From: Gemella haemolysans
GTDB taxonomy: Bacteria > Bacillota > Bacilli > Staphylococcales > Gemellaceae
Length of the DNA: 64,000 nt
Assembly (NCBI RefSeq): GCF_901873445.1
Contig: NZ_CABFLN010000016.1
Coordinates: forward strand, 62,001-126,000
Direction of reading: 5' to 3'
The translations under genes and the position numbers were made by a program. This document shows, in pieces, positions 19,531-28,639 of this stretch. The notes under the pieces are model-generated. The model searched no databases and was not told where the DNA came from. It saw nothing but the letters and a program-made list of their open reading frames with translations. Numbering within the stretch: position 1 is the first letter of the stretch; each line of letters starts with the position of its first letter.

Positions 19531-20071
19531 ATTAACACTCCTTTTTTATTTTTATAATACCCCTCATAAGTAATTAAACTATATAGGTATCTTTATTATT
19601 ATACCAAATTTCAGAGTTTTTTTAAAGAAAAATAAAAACATTAGAATTGCTGCCTAGGAAAACATTAGCCCTATGCGTATTCAATTTATACATATGGTAT
19701 TATCCTGTTCACCCAGAAGTAATTCATATTTCAGTCTACTACTTTTCTAAACATTTTAAATCAAAAATACTCTATCTCATAACCTTACAGCATTTCTATT
19801 TTCATTTTCAAGATAACCTCCGTGTACTGTCACTATAAATTTTTTATAAAAACGAAAAATTTCATATAAATATAATTAAACATCTATCGCATTCTTTTTG
19901 TCTCATATTTTTTATAAATTTTATATTTAAACACCGTTTATAATTGACAAAAACCACTATTCAACTTATCATATTTAAGTAAGAGATACATTTAATTTTG
20001 TATTTATATTTTTTGCATTAATATTATGAATTGAATGCAGTTATTATACTTAAAGAAAGAGGTATTTTTTT
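19531..20071. promoter_or_regulatory. Divergent intergenic region, promoters both ways
   Basis: 541 bp without a convincing gene. Toward the plus strand TTGACA (19944-19949) and TATCAT (19967-19972) are 17 bp apart, giving a leader of about 93 bases for the carboxypeptidase gene. Toward yybS a minus-strand TATAAT (19599-19604) lies about 70 bp ahead of its start with a poor -35. The stretch 19620-19920 shows nothing else recognised. Confidence 0.6.
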
Positions 20072-20836
20072 ATGAAAAAATATATTATTACTATCGTTAC
20101 AGTTACTTTAGTAGTTTTAACTGTTGCTTTAGGTGGATTTTATTATTTAACTAAAGATGATAAAGCAACAACTCCTAATTCATCTAATCAAAAACAGGAT
20201 TCTAAAACTTCTACTAATAAAGAAAACGATAAAAATAAAAACGGTGAAAATGAATCATCAACTTTAGGGAAGACACCAGAAACAGTTACTGAACCTACAG
20301 TTATTAACGGTATTATTTTAGCTAACAAAAAACATCCACTACCTGCTAACTATAATCCTGGAGAAAATCCTACAGCTCGACAAAAAGTCAATAAACTTAT
20401 TGCTGATGCTCAAGCATTAGGTCTTAATGTTTCTAACCAAGTATCAGGTTTCAGAGCCTACGATACTCAGGCTGGTCTTTACAATAATTATGTTGCAGCT
20501 CATGGAAAACAAGAAGCAGACAGATTCTCAGCTCGCCCTGGGTACAGCGAACACCAAACAGGTTTAGTTTTTGACTTAATCGACAATCAAGGTCAACTAC
20601 TAGGGTCAGACGGAACTAACGAAGCCAGTAAAAAAGCTGCTGAATGGCTAGCAAATAACGCACATAAATACGGATATATTGTCAGATATAAACCAGAATT
20701 CGTAAATAAAACTGGTTATATGGAAGAAAGTTGGCACATCCGTTATGTAGGAGAAGATGTCGCTAAAACAATTCATGAAAAAAATATTTCACTTGAAGAA
20801 TATTTAAATGCTCCAGGTGGAGATTACGCTAACTAA
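20072..20836 (+). CDS. D-alanyl-D-alanine carboxypeptidase, VanY/M15B type
   Basis: Trims the terminal D-Ala from peptidoglycan stem peptides outside the cell. 254 residues: N-terminal signal anchor (about 4-25), a Ser/Asn/Lys-rich linker (about 30-75), then the zinc peptidase domain with SGFRAYDTQ, SARPGYSEHQTGLVFDL (zinc ligands His and Asp) and ESWHIRYVG (catalytic Glu and last zinc His). AAAGAGG precedes the ATG. It is probably co-transcribed with the SH3b protein 25 bp downstream. Confidence 0.93.
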   Translation: MKKYIITIVTVTLVVLTVALGGFYYLTKDDKATTPNSSNQKQDSKTSTNKENDKNKNGENESSTLGKTPETVTEPTVINGIILANKKHPLPANYNPGENPTARQKVNKLIADAQALGLNVSNQVSGFRAYDTQAGLYNNYVAAHGKQEADRFSARPGYSEHQTGLVFDLIDNQGQLLGSDGTNEASKKAAEWLANNAHKYGYIVRYKPEFVNKTGYMEESWHIRYVGEDVAKTIHEKNISLEEYLNAPGGDYAN

Positions 20837-20861
20837 AATATTATTAACAAAGGAGAATTAA

Positions 20862-21809
20862 ATGAATAGAAATAGTCAAGATCCAAACAACCAAAACTTC
20901 AATAATCAAAATTTTGATCCTAACTATAATTATGATTCAAATATAGATAATACTCAATATAATAATCAATATAATAATCAATATAGTAATCAAGGCTACG
21001 AACAACAATATCAAAACACTCAGTATCAAAATACACAGTATCAAAACTTTGAACAACCTCAAGATTATAACAACCAACAACAAAACTATAACGTTCCTCC
21101 TATGTATATGGAAGAACCTAAAGAAAAAAAGAAAAGTATTATTCCAGTTGTATTAACAGCTATCATCACTTTTGTAGTACTAGTTGTAGGATTATACTTC
21201 GGTTATAATAAATTCTTGAAAAAAGAAAATGTTATCGACTTAGCTACATATGAAGTAAACTTCGTAACATATGGTGCTGAAGGTGAAGGAAAACCTGAAG
21301 TTGACATTAAAAAAGTTCCTGAAGTTGCTAACTCAAATTCAAATGCGGAAATCTCAAACTTATTATCAAACCCAGACATCTCATTCGATAAACAAAGCAA
21401 CTTGAAAAATGGTGACAAAGTAGAAGTAACTATTTCATTAAATAAAAATACAGTTAATAAGTTAAAACTAAAAACAACAGGAGAATTCAAACGTACATTC
21501 ACTGTTAATGGATTAAACGAAAAAGCTAAAGAAAAAGAAACTATTATTGTTAAAGAAAGTTCTTCTAGATCTTCAAGCTCTTCAAGTTCTGGAAGTCGTC
21601 GTAGTGATGAACGTACAGTTTATGTTAGACCATCAGCTGGGGTTAACTTAAGAAGTTCTTCTAACGACTCAAGTAGTATCATTACTGCTATCCCAGTTGG
21701 ACGTTCTGTTTACCAACATTATATCGAAGTAAACTCAGATGGTGAAGCTTGGGCTTATGTTTCATACGGAGGAAGTAATGGTTGGATAAGAGCCGACCTA
21801 ATCGGATAA
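20862..21809 (+). CDS. Membrane-anchored SH3b protein with Asn/Gln-rich N-terminus
   Basis: 315 residues: an Asn/Gln/Tyr-rich N-terminal region (1-80, repeats such as QYNNQYNNQYS and YQNTQYQNT), one membrane segment (about 92-112), a domain (about 120-225) shared with the protein at 13390-14709, a Ser-rich spacer (about 230-250), and a C-terminal bacterial SH3 domain (about 253-315, GVNLRSSSND...WIRADL) likely to bind cell wall. It is downstream of a D,D-carboxypeptidase, so a role in wall metabolism is plausible but not shown. Confidence 0.8.
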   Translation: MNRNSQDPNNQNFNNQNFDPNYNYDSNIDNTQYNNQYNNQYSNQGYEQQYQNTQYQNTQYQNFEQPQDYNNQQQNYNVPPMYMEEPKEKKKSIIPVVLTAIITFVVLVVGLYFGYNKFLKKENVIDLATYEVNFVTYGAEGEGKPEVDIKKVPEVANSNSNAEISNLLSNPDISFDKQSNLKNGDKVEVTISLNKNTVNKLKLKTTGEFKRTFTVNGLNEKAKEKETIIVKESSSRSSSSSSSGSRRSDERTVYVRPSAGVNLRSSSNDSSSIITAIPVGRSVYQHYIEVNSDGEAWAYVSYGGSNGWIRADLIG

Positions 21810-21821
21810 TAAATTCAAAAC

Positions 21822-21860
21822 AAAAAAGTTGATTCACAAACTCGTGAATCAACTTTTTTT
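21822..21860. terminator. Bidirectional terminator
   Basis: AAAAAAGTTGATTCAC and GTGAATCAACTTTTTT form a long perfect stem with a 6-base loop. It sits between the converging SH3b gene (plus) and MFS gene (minus) and has T-runs in both directions. Confidence 0.9.
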
Positions 21861-21861
21861 A

Positions 21862-23136
21862 TTATTTGTCTCTAACTTTAATCTTAACCATAAGCATACT
21901 TACTAGAGTTATTCCTATTACTATTAAAAATATCGCTTTACTTTGCGTGAAGCCAAATAATCCATTTTTAACATGTTTAGCAATCCAAACATAAACATAA
22001 TCTCCGTAATAGATTCCTAGCGCAAAGAATGCTTGATATATTCCCATACTTACATTACGATACTCTCTATCAAAATATTGCATAGCAAGTGAAATAAGTG
22101 CATTATACGCACCTCCATACCCTAATCCGTTAAGTATATAACTGAAATAAATAACATACGGATTATTTACATACAACGCTACTATGTAGAACGCTAACGA
22201 ACACCCTAATAAGAATAATAATGTTTTTTGAATACCCCATTTTCTAGTGAAATACACTCCCACAAGAACGCCTGCAATAAGCTGAGGTACCGCAAAAACA
22301 GCATCCATATAAGCAAGCATAAGCGGCGTCATATTTAGCTCAGTTTTACCATAAGCAATCATGTTTGCCCCACTTGTTGAGAATTTAATAAATGAAAGTA
22401 ACAATGCTAATAAACAGATATAAATAAAACTCTTATGCTTAATTACTACTTTTACTTTATCAAATGAAAAATCACTATCGATTGGACGATAATCTTTCAT
22501 CATAAACGATAATATGAACGTTACTACTGCAATAACACCTGATACTATCCACATATAATCAAAGTGTTTATATGTATTCATAGTGAAGACATATTGGATT
22601 GGGGCTGCGATAAATTCAGCTAACAGCGGTGCTACAGATAATATAGATACTGATACAGCTGCCTTATCTTTCGAAAATGTTTCCGAGAAAATAACATTAA
22701 ATAAAGCAAGCATTGTTGCACTTATACCTAAAGATAATGAAGATAGGTATAAAGTCATGTAACTACCGTTAAATGCAACTAAAAACGATGTTATAATTAA
22801 CAAGAATAACGAGATTTGTACAAATATTTTTCTTCGCTTAAATATATCACTCGCTAAAAACATAGGTAACCTTACAATTAAACTCATAAGACCATAACCT
22901 GCAGCAATCTGAGCAGAAAGTACCGGGGTTAATGAAAGTCCACCTTGATCAATCGGTGTTATAGCGTATAGCTTCCTATAAGCTCTAATAATACTTATCG
23001 CCGACCAAAATAAAACTAATATCCAAAATATAATAATTTGATCTTTATTTAATTCAAATTTTTTCGATAAGAAAATTACAAGAATTAAAATTAATACGAT
23101 CATAATAAGTGAAAATAAAATTTTTGTTTTAACCAT
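21862..23136 (-). CDS. MFS transporter, substrate unknown
   Basis: 424 residues with about 12 hydrophobic segments and MFS-like loops (for example DIFKRRKIF after segment 2). It begins with a membrane segment without a signal peptide. The substrate cannot be read from sequence. Oddity: the only evident ribosome site, TAGGAG, directly abuts the ATG at 23136 with no spacer, and an in-frame stop lies just upstream, so the true start may be a weak codon slightly downstream. Own promoter at 23165-23194; the end is at a shared terminator. Confidence 0.8.
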   Translation of the reverse strand: MVKTKILFSLIMIVLILILVIFLSKKFELNKDQIIIFWILVLFWSAISIIRAYRKLYAITPIDQGGLSLTPVLSAQIAAGYGLMSLIVRLPMFLASDIFKRRKIFVQISLFLLIITSFLVAFNGSYMTLYLSSLSLGISATMLALFNVIFSETFSKDKAAVSVSILSVAPLLAEFIAAPIQYVFTMNTYKHFDYMWIVSGVIAVVTFILSFMMKDYRPIDSDFSFDKVKVVIKHKSFIYICLLALLLSFIKFSTSGANMIAYGKTELNMTPLMLAYMDAVFAVPQLIAGVLVGVYFTRKWGIQKTLLFLLGCSLAFYIVALYVNNPYVIYFSYILNGLGYGGAYNALISLAMQYFDREYRNVSMGIYQAFFALGIYYGDYVYVWIAKHVKNGLFGFTQSKAIFLIVIGITLVSMLMVKIKVRDK

Positions 23137-23164
23137 CTCCTAACTATATAATTTGAGTAATCAT

Positions 23165-23194
23165 TTTATAAAATGTTGAACTTAACCTTTTCAA
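23165..23194 (-). promoter_or_regulatory. Promoter of the MFS gene
   Basis: On the minus strand TTGAAA (23189-23194) and TATAAA (23165-23170) are 18 bp apart, roughly 30 bp ahead of the coding start. Confidence 0.5.
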
Positions 23195-23342
23195 AAATAA
23201 CATTTTAATTCAACTTTAACATTATACCACAAAAAACTAAGTTGTTAAGTAAAAAATACTTAAATTAAGCGTTAGTTTACTTTCTTCCAAAAAGACGACC
23301 CTCGCTTTAAATTCTTTCTAAAATTTACTTACCAAATTCCCC

Positions 23343-23939
23343 TTAGTTTACTTTCGCTAATGTTAAGAAACTTATATTTGTTTCTGGATAAACTTCTTTT
23401 ATAGTTTTGACACAACCCAGTAAAGTATTACCACTTGTGAATATATCATCTATTATTAATATACTTCTAACATTTTCCAAATTTTGTCCATTAGGCAGCA
23501 TATAATATTTATTCTCTACCCTCTCTTTATGGAGCTTTGCCTGTTTTTCTCTATACTCACAGCCTAGTATCTTCTCAATATTAATATCACACATCCTACA
23601 TAGCTGTTCGATATGATCAAATCCTCTTATAATCTCCCGAATCTCGTTAACAGGCACAATGGTTATAAGTTCAAAAGTATTCAAAGATAGAAATTGTTTA
23701 AACAAATTTTTAAACTTCAGCGCACATGCTATATCTCCAAAATATTTTATCGAATAAATATCATCTTTTACAAATTCATAATCAGAAAAATAATAAAGAG
23801 TGTATTCTCCTACTTCTAAAACATTAATATCAAGATGTTCCTTACATTCGGCACACAATAGAAATTTCTCCTTTGTTTTGAAAAGTGTATCAAAACCTAA
23901 TTTATCGGTAATTTTATCTCCGCAAAAACTACAATTCAT
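23343..23939 (-). CDS. comFC: ComF family protein (ComFC), competence-related phosphoribosyltransferase fold
   Basis: 198 residues. Four N-terminal Cys in two pairs (CSFCGDK...CAEC) suggest a zinc finger; the C-terminal part holds the PRPP-binding motif ILIIDDIFTSGNTL. ComFC is needed for DNA transformation and interacts with ComFA. It starts 3 bp after comFA. The gene looks intact. Confidence 0.93.
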   Translation of the reverse strand: MNCSFCGDKITDKLGFDTLFKTKEKFLLCAECKEHLDINVLEVGEYTLYYFSDYEFVKDDIYSIKYFGDIACALKFKNLFKQFLSLNTFELITIVPVNEIREIIRGFDHIEQLCRMCDINIEKILGCEYREKQAKLHKERVENKYYMLPNGQNLENVRSILIIDDIFTSGNTLLGCVKTIKEVYPETNISFLTLAKVN

Positions 23940-23942
23940 AAT

Positions 23943-25481
23943 CTATCTCCTATTTAACTTCCTATATTTCGCTAAATTATTCATGTATTCAATCTCTTTA
24001 ATCGCCGCTTTCATCTCCCCACTAATTTTATCCGATAAAAATACTATATCCCCACTATTATCGTAATCTTTTCTTCCTACCCTCCCAGAAATTTGGATTA
24101 ATGCTGACTTTGTGAAATTTATATGTTTTGCATCAAAAATTATCACATCTAGATAATCGAAAGTCACACCGCGTTCTAATATAGTAGTAGTTACAAGAAT
24201 ATCTATTTTCCTATCATAATACGCCCTAATCTTTTCACTCCTATTTTCATCTTCACTATATACAAAATCTATAATAATATCATCTGAAAAACTATTCTTC
24301 AGATAAAGTACTGCTGTTTCGCACATACCTATTTCAGGAACAAATATCAAAATTCGCCTATCTCTAGTTAATCTTTCTTTTATAAATTTTTCTATAAATT
24401 TTGATTTCTTTGTAAAGTCAAACACATCGCTCTTTTCAATTTTAATTTTCGGAACAGGCAACAAATATCTATGATACCTTATAGGTATTTTGATAATTTC
24501 ATCAACACTATCTTTAATTTTATTTGAAGGCGTAGCTGATAAAAACATAAGCACACCATTATTTTTCAAACTCGTTTTTACTCCATTTTCTAAACATTCA
24601 TCACCAGAATACGGAAAAGCATCTACCTCATCAATTATCACTATATCAAAATAATTGTAGTACTTCACAAGCTGATGAGTAGTCATTATATAAAAATTAG
24701 ATTCTTCTAATACCTTCTCCTCGCCATGTAATACACTTATAGGGTAGCCACTAAAATCACGATAAAACCTCTCAGATAATTCCTTAACTACATCTCTCCT
24801 TGGAATAGCTAAACAAATAGTTTTACTTTCTAAAATCGCTTGATAAATTACCTCATAAACTATTTCTGTCTTTCCAGCACCACAAACAGCCCAAACTAGT
24901 GTATTTAGAGCTTTTCTAGTATTCTCTACCAATCTTTTACTAGCTATCTCCTGAACATCGCTCAGTTTTACACTTGGTCGTTTAGGTGCCTCAATTTTTG
25001 ATACTGGAATATTAATATGAAATTTTACAAAATTATCATCACTTCTTCCAAAAGCGATACATCTCTTACAATACGTTGTCTTCAAACTATTATTCTCAAA
25101 ACTAAAAAATAGATTTTGATCTCTGTTGTCGCATTGTAAGCAATGATATTTATCATCGACCAACTCCACTGAATACAACTTCTTAACAAAGGTACAATTA
25201 TCTAAATAGTGTAATTTAATTTTCAAATTGAGTAATCTAGAAATAGACAAAAGCAGCCCATTGTACTTCCTTAAAAAAGTTAAATCACTTTCTTTCATAG
25301 TATAGACTGCCCCTGTAATTATCTCATCATAAATTTTTTCAAAATCATCATTTCTTTTTCCAAAATTATCATAACTCTTTTTAATTTTTCTATAATTTAT
25401 ATCTTTCTCATAATCATTCATTTTTGAATAATAAATTATATAAAGCGCTTCAATAAATTCACAGTACTCCCTAAAAAACAT
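23943..25481 (-). CDS. comFA: ComFA competence helicase (DEAD/DEAH)
   Basis: ATP-driven protein that helps pull single-stranded DNA into the cytoplasm. 512 residues: a zinc-finger region with two CxxC pairs (CLQCDNRD..., CKRC, about 115-140), Walker A GAGKTE (about 196), DEVD Walker B box, SATPS motif III, and a C-terminal helicase domain with RGVTFDYLDV and QISGRVGRK. Adjacent comFC and hpf follow the order usual in Bacillota. The pair suggests natural competence; other com genes are not in the window. Confidence 0.94.
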   Translation of the reverse strand: MFFREYCEFIEALYIIYYSKMNDYEKDINYRKIKKSYDNFGKRNDDFEKIYDEIITGAVYTMKESDLTFLRKYNGLLLSISRLLNLKIKLHYLDNCTFVKKLYSVELVDDKYHCLQCDNRDQNLFFSFENNSLKTTYCKRCIAFGRSDDNFVKFHINIPVSKIEAPKRPSVKLSDVQEIASKRLVENTRKALNTLVWAVCGAGKTEIVYEVIYQAILESKTICLAIPRRDVVKELSERFYRDFSGYPISVLHGEEKVLEESNFYIMTTHQLVKYYNYFDIVIIDEVDAFPYSGDECLENGVKTSLKNNGVLMFLSATPSNKIKDSVDEIIKIPIRYHRYLLPVPKIKIEKSDVFDFTKKSKFIEKFIKERLTRDRRILIFVPEIGMCETAVLYLKNSFSDDIIIDFVYSEDENRSEKIRAYYDRKIDILVTTTILERGVTFDYLDVIIFDAKHINFTKSALIQISGRVGRKDYDNSGDIVFLSDKISGEMKAAIKEIEYMNNLAKYRKLNRR

Positions 25482-25674
25482 TTTTTCTCCCCACCTTAGC
25501 TGTAAATATTTATTAAATTTTCAGATTATTTTTACTCATTTAGTTAACATTTTAAGATTCTAGACTTCTTTGCAACTTTATACTAACTGTATTTAATTTT
25601 ATTTTAACAAAAATATATTTATAAAGCAAAATAAAAGTACATTTTATAAAAGCAACATTTTTATGCAAACTATA

Positions 25675-25703
25675 TTGCTAACGTTATCAAAAAGTGGTAT
25701 AAT
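25675..25703 (+). promoter_or_regulatory. hpf promoter
   Basis: TTGCTA (25675-25680) and TATAAT (25698-25703) are exactly 17 bp apart. The predicted leader is about 60 bases. Confidence 0.75.
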
Positions 25704-25715
25704 AAAACTATAAAA

Positions 25716-25756
25716 AGAGGGGGAAACCCCTATAAAGTAGCTAGGCTACTTTATGA
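25716..25756 (+). promoter_or_regulatory. hpf leader with two tandem hairpins
   Basis: After the promoter come GGGG-GAAA-CCCC and then ATAAAGTAGC-TAG-GCTACTTTAT (10-bp perfect stem, about 25733-25755). The second ends just before the AAAGGAG ribosome site, so it could influence hpf translation. No known riboswitch class was recognised. Confidence 0.6.
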
Positions 25757-25771
25757 AAGGAGTGCTTTAAA

Positions 25772-26317
25772 ATGTTAAGATATCAAGTACGAGGAGAAAA
25801 TTTAGAGATTACTCAAGCAATTAGAGAGTATGTTGAAAACAAAGTTTCTAAATTAGAAAAATACTTTGCTGACAGTTTAGAAGCAAACGTTTATGCTAAT
25901 GCTAAAGTATACAAAAATAATAAGAAAAAAATTGAAATCACTGTGCCACTTAAAGGTGTAACACTACGTGCAGAAGAAACTAACGAAGACCTATACGCAG
26001 CTGTTGATTTAGTTGTAGACAAACTTGAACGTCAAATGAGAAAACACAAAACTAAAATTAATAGAAAAGGACGCGAAAAAGGATTTGTTGAAGAAAATCT
26101 TCTTACTAACGAGTTAGAAGAGGCTGAAGAAACTGCATTAGATTTCGGTAAAGTTAAACAACTTAAAGTAGAACCAATGACAAGAGAAGAAGCTGTATTC
26201 CAAATGGAACTTCTAGGACACGATTTCTTCGCATTCTTAGACAGCAATACAAACGAAATTTCAGTAGTATACAAACGCCGTGACACTGGATACGGAGTTC
26301 TAGAAATTTCTAAATAA
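25772..26317 (+). CDS. hpf: Ribosome hibernation promoting factor, long form
   Basis: 181 residues. The N-terminal domain (1-100) is the S30AE/HPF fold that occupies the decoding site of idle 30S subunits; the C-terminal domain (about 125-181, with MTREEAVFQMELLGHDFFAFLD) dimerises ribosomes into 100S particles. The long form is normal in Bacillota. It is a single gene with its own promoter and terminator, divergent from comFA. Confidence 0.96.
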   Translation: MLRYQVRGENLEITQAIREYVENKVSKLEKYFADSLEANVYANAKVYKNNKKKIEITVPLKGVTLRAEETNEDLYAAVDLVVDKLERQMRKHKTKINRKGREKGFVEENLLTNELEEAEETALDFGKVKQLKVEPMTREEAVFQMELLGHDFFAFLDSNTNEISVVYKRRDTGYGVLEISK

Positions 26318-26337
26318 TTAACAATGAGTTTAAACTT

Positions 26338-26371
26338 AATCAACCATCTTCCGTAGGTGGTTGATTTTTCT
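26338..26371 (+). terminator. hpf terminator
   Basis: AATCAACCA (26338-26346) pairs with TGGTTGATT (26358-26366), followed by TTTTCTTT. Confidence 0.85.
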
Positions 26372-26697
26372 TTGCAAATACAATAAAATAAAACTAATAA
26401 GAAATGATATATGTTATAGAAGAAATACTCTCTTCTATGTATTTTTCTGTACTCTTATTGTATCCAATTAGTTTTTATTATTTCCCTTACTATTTTATAG
26501 TAGCTAAAGTAAAATACAATAGTGTTTTACTGCGAAGAAATAAGACTACAGGCTTATTTCTTAACTAGAATATCCTTTTGTACAACAAAAGATATAGAGG
26601 TATCGCAAGCTACACAAAAAATAGTAAGAAGAGAAAATATAAACTTACAAAATACCTTTTCTATAACTACACACAATACCCATTAGGAGGATTTTTT
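26372..26697 (+). promoter_or_regulatory. Structured leader of the DJ-1 gene
   Basis: No gene is evident. Three perfect hairpins are seen: ATAGAAGA/TCTTCTAT (about 26415-26437), AAGAAATAAG/CTTATTTCTT (26535-26562, 10 bp, 8-base loop) and CTTTTGT/ACAAAAG (26575-26591, 3-base loop). None has a following T-run on the plus strand. A clear promoter was not identified. Confidence 0.45.
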
Positions 26698-27273
26698 ATG
26701 ACTAAAAAAGTTGCTTTATTCGTTGAAAATGGAAGTGAGGAGCTAGAATTTATCGCACCTCTAGATATATTACGTCGTGCAAATATTCATGTTGATTTAA
26801 TTTCTGCCAACAACGAAGATTACATAACAAGCTCACATAATGTAAAAATAATAGTAGATAAAAAAATTAACGATATCGACAATATCCTTGACTATGATGC
26901 TATAGTAATTCCTGGTGGAATGCCCGGAAGTACACTACTTCGTGATAACGACAAAATAATCACATTCTACCAAGGCATGTATAACGCTGGAAAACTTGTT
27001 GCAGCCATCTGTGCTGCACCTATTGTACTAAGTAAAGCAGGAATACTTGAAGATAAAGAAGCAACTTCTTATCCAGGATTCGATAAAGAAATTAACTGTA
27101 AAATATACAATAACGAAAAAGCAGTAATCGTTGATAAAAATGTAATTACTGCACAAGGACCAGCTGTCGCAATCCTATTCGGTTACGAAATCGTTAATTA
27201 TCTACTTCAAGACGATACCGCACAAAACATTAGCAACGCGATATTAGTTCCAGTATTAAAAAACAACTTATAA
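26698..27273 (+). CDS. DJ-1/PfpI family protein (YajL/ThiJ-like)
   Basis: 191 residues from the ATG at 26698, set by AGGAGG 7 bases ahead (an in-frame start at 26578 lacks a site and would add 40 unconserved basic residues). Visible: the conserved Glu in NGSEELE (about 15), VIPGGMPGS, and the nucleophile-elbow Cys in AAICAAPIVL (about 106). DJ-1 relatives include chaperones, deglycases and hydrolases; the exact activity is not deducible. It stands alone with a long structured leader. Confidence 0.9.
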   Translation: MTKKVALFVENGSEELEFIAPLDILRRANIHVDLISANNEDYITSSHNVKIIVDKKINDIDNILDYDAIVIPGGMPGSTLLRDNDKIITFYQGMYNAGKLVAAICAAPIVLSKAGILEDKEATSYPGFDKEINCKIYNNEKAVIVDKNVITAQGPAVAILFGYEIVNYLLQDDTAQNISNAILVPVLKNNL

Positions 27274-27285
27274 AACACAAAAATT

Positions 27286-27317
27286 AAGACCTCAGAATAG
27301 AACATCCGAGGTCTTTT
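27286..27317. terminator. Bidirectional terminator
   Basis: AAGACCTC (27286-27293) pairs with GAGGTCTT (27308-27315), then TTAT; on the minus strand the stem is followed by AATTTTTG. It lies between converging DJ-1 and alcohol dehydrogenase genes. Confidence 0.85.
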
Positions 27318-27326
27318 ATCATACTA

Positions 27327-28403
27327 TTATTTTGTTAATTCTTCTAATTCTTTCATCGCATTAAATACAACTTCTGGTGTACAAACATCAACTGCAAGTT
27401 TAAATGTTTCTTTTTCACTAGCTGCAAATTCTGCAATTTTCTTCATTTTTTCTTCTACATCTTCAGTTACATTAACACAAGCTAAGTTGTAAGCTAAGTT
27501 ATTGTCTTTATAGAATGGAACAAGTTTCTCAACTTCTTCTCTCTTACCTTCAGCAAGTAATTGAACTAAGATACCGTATGATACTTTTGTACCGTGTAAC
27601 ACAGAGTGTGTTTCTTTAACTAAACTCATACCATTATGAACTGCGTGTGCTCCCGCCATACGTCCATAGTGAACACCGAAGCATCCAACACATCCTGAGA
27701 TTGCGAATACTGTGTCTACAGCATTTTTGAAACTTTCTGTTACTTCACCTTTTTCCATAGCTTCTAATGCACCATTAGCATCACGTAAAAGTGCATCACG
27801 AGTGATTTTAGCTGCTTCTAATCCCATTCTTACAAAAGGATCGTTAAATTTATTGTTTCTCTCAACTAAAACTACTGCTTCATACCATTTTGCTAAAGTA
27901 TCACCGATACCTGCTACGAAGTATTCTTTTGGTGATTCTAATAATAAATCTAAGTCTGCCACACAAGCATATGCAGTACGTTTAAAGTATGCAACTTCTC
28001 TAAATGTGTGGTCTGGGTGATAAACCGCAGCTACAGGTGCATAAGGTGCACAAGTTGCGATTACTGTCGGTACTGTCATGTACTCAACGTTTAAGTTTTG
28101 CGCTACACCTTTCGCAGTGTCGATAACACGACCTCCACCTACTCCAAGAACTACGTCAACACCTTCTCCAAATTCATCTGCAATACGTTGCATATCTTCA
28201 AAAGATGCTGATCCATCATATTTTGCTACTCTAAATTCTCTATTTCCTTTATAAAATTTCGTAAACGCCGCGTAAGATTTTTCTCCAGTAACAATCAAAG
28301 GAGTTTTAAATCCTTCTAATCTATTATCAAGTGCAGACAATGCCCCACTTCCTGAAATATATTCACTTACCCCTGGTCTCGCTACATTTGCTAATTCAAA
28401 CAT
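27327..28403 (-). CDS. Iron-containing alcohol dehydrogenase, glycerol dehydrogenase-like
   Basis: 358 residues, NAD-dependent polyol or 2-hydroxyacid dehydrogenase of the GldA/HcxA type. Visible: the cofactor motif GVGGGRVIDTAKG (about 86-98), a metal-site Asp in GIGDTLAKW and the metal-site His in GAHAVHNG and VLHGTKVSYG. The metal may be zinc or iron. Nothing nearby identifies the substrate. AAAGGAG precedes the start. Single-gene unit. Confidence 0.85.
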   Translation of the reverse strand: MFELANVARPGVSEYISGSGALSALDNRLEGFKTPLIVTGEKSYAAFTKFYKGNREFRVAKYDGSASFEDMQRIADEFGEGVDVVLGVGGGRVIDTAKGVAQNLNVEYMTVPTVIATCAPYAPVAAVYHPDHTFREVAYFKRTAYACVADLDLLLESPKEYFVAGIGDTLAKWYEAVVLVERNNKFNDPFVRMGLEAAKITRDALLRDANGALEAMEKGEVTESFKNAVDTVFAISGCVGCFGVHYGRMAGAHAVHNGMSLVKETHSVLHGTKVSYGILVQLLAEGKREEVEKLVPFYKDNNLAYNLACVNVTEDVEEKMKKIAEFAASEKETFKLAVDVCTPEVVFNAMKELEELTK

Positions 28404-28556
28404 TTTACATCTCTCCTTTGTTGTTAATTTATTTTTGTTTTTTATAATGTAATTATGATTATAACATTTCCGAAAACTAAAATCAATAGTAAGTTAAAAA
28501 TATTTTATTTTCTGATAATTAAATTAAAAATTTAAAATCCTTATCTTTAAACCTTA

Positions 28557-28628
28557 TAAAAAAATAAGGCAACATAGAAGTTAATCAACAGAGATTATAT
28601 CTCTTTCCAAACACTTCCATATTACCTT
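28557..28628 (-). terminator. Long terminator of the HD-domain gene
   Basis: On the minus strand AAGGTAATATGGAAG pairs over 15 bp (four wobbles) with CTTCTATGTTGCCTT; an inner AGAGAT..ATCTCT hairpin sits in the loop, and ATTTTTTTAT follows. Confidence 0.75.
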
Positions 28629-28639
28629 AAAATTTTATT

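Noticed and set aside
19647..19838. Open frame in the 19.5-20.1 kb gap
   Set aside because: Composition is not protein-like for this genome and there is no ribosome site; the region carries divergent promoters.
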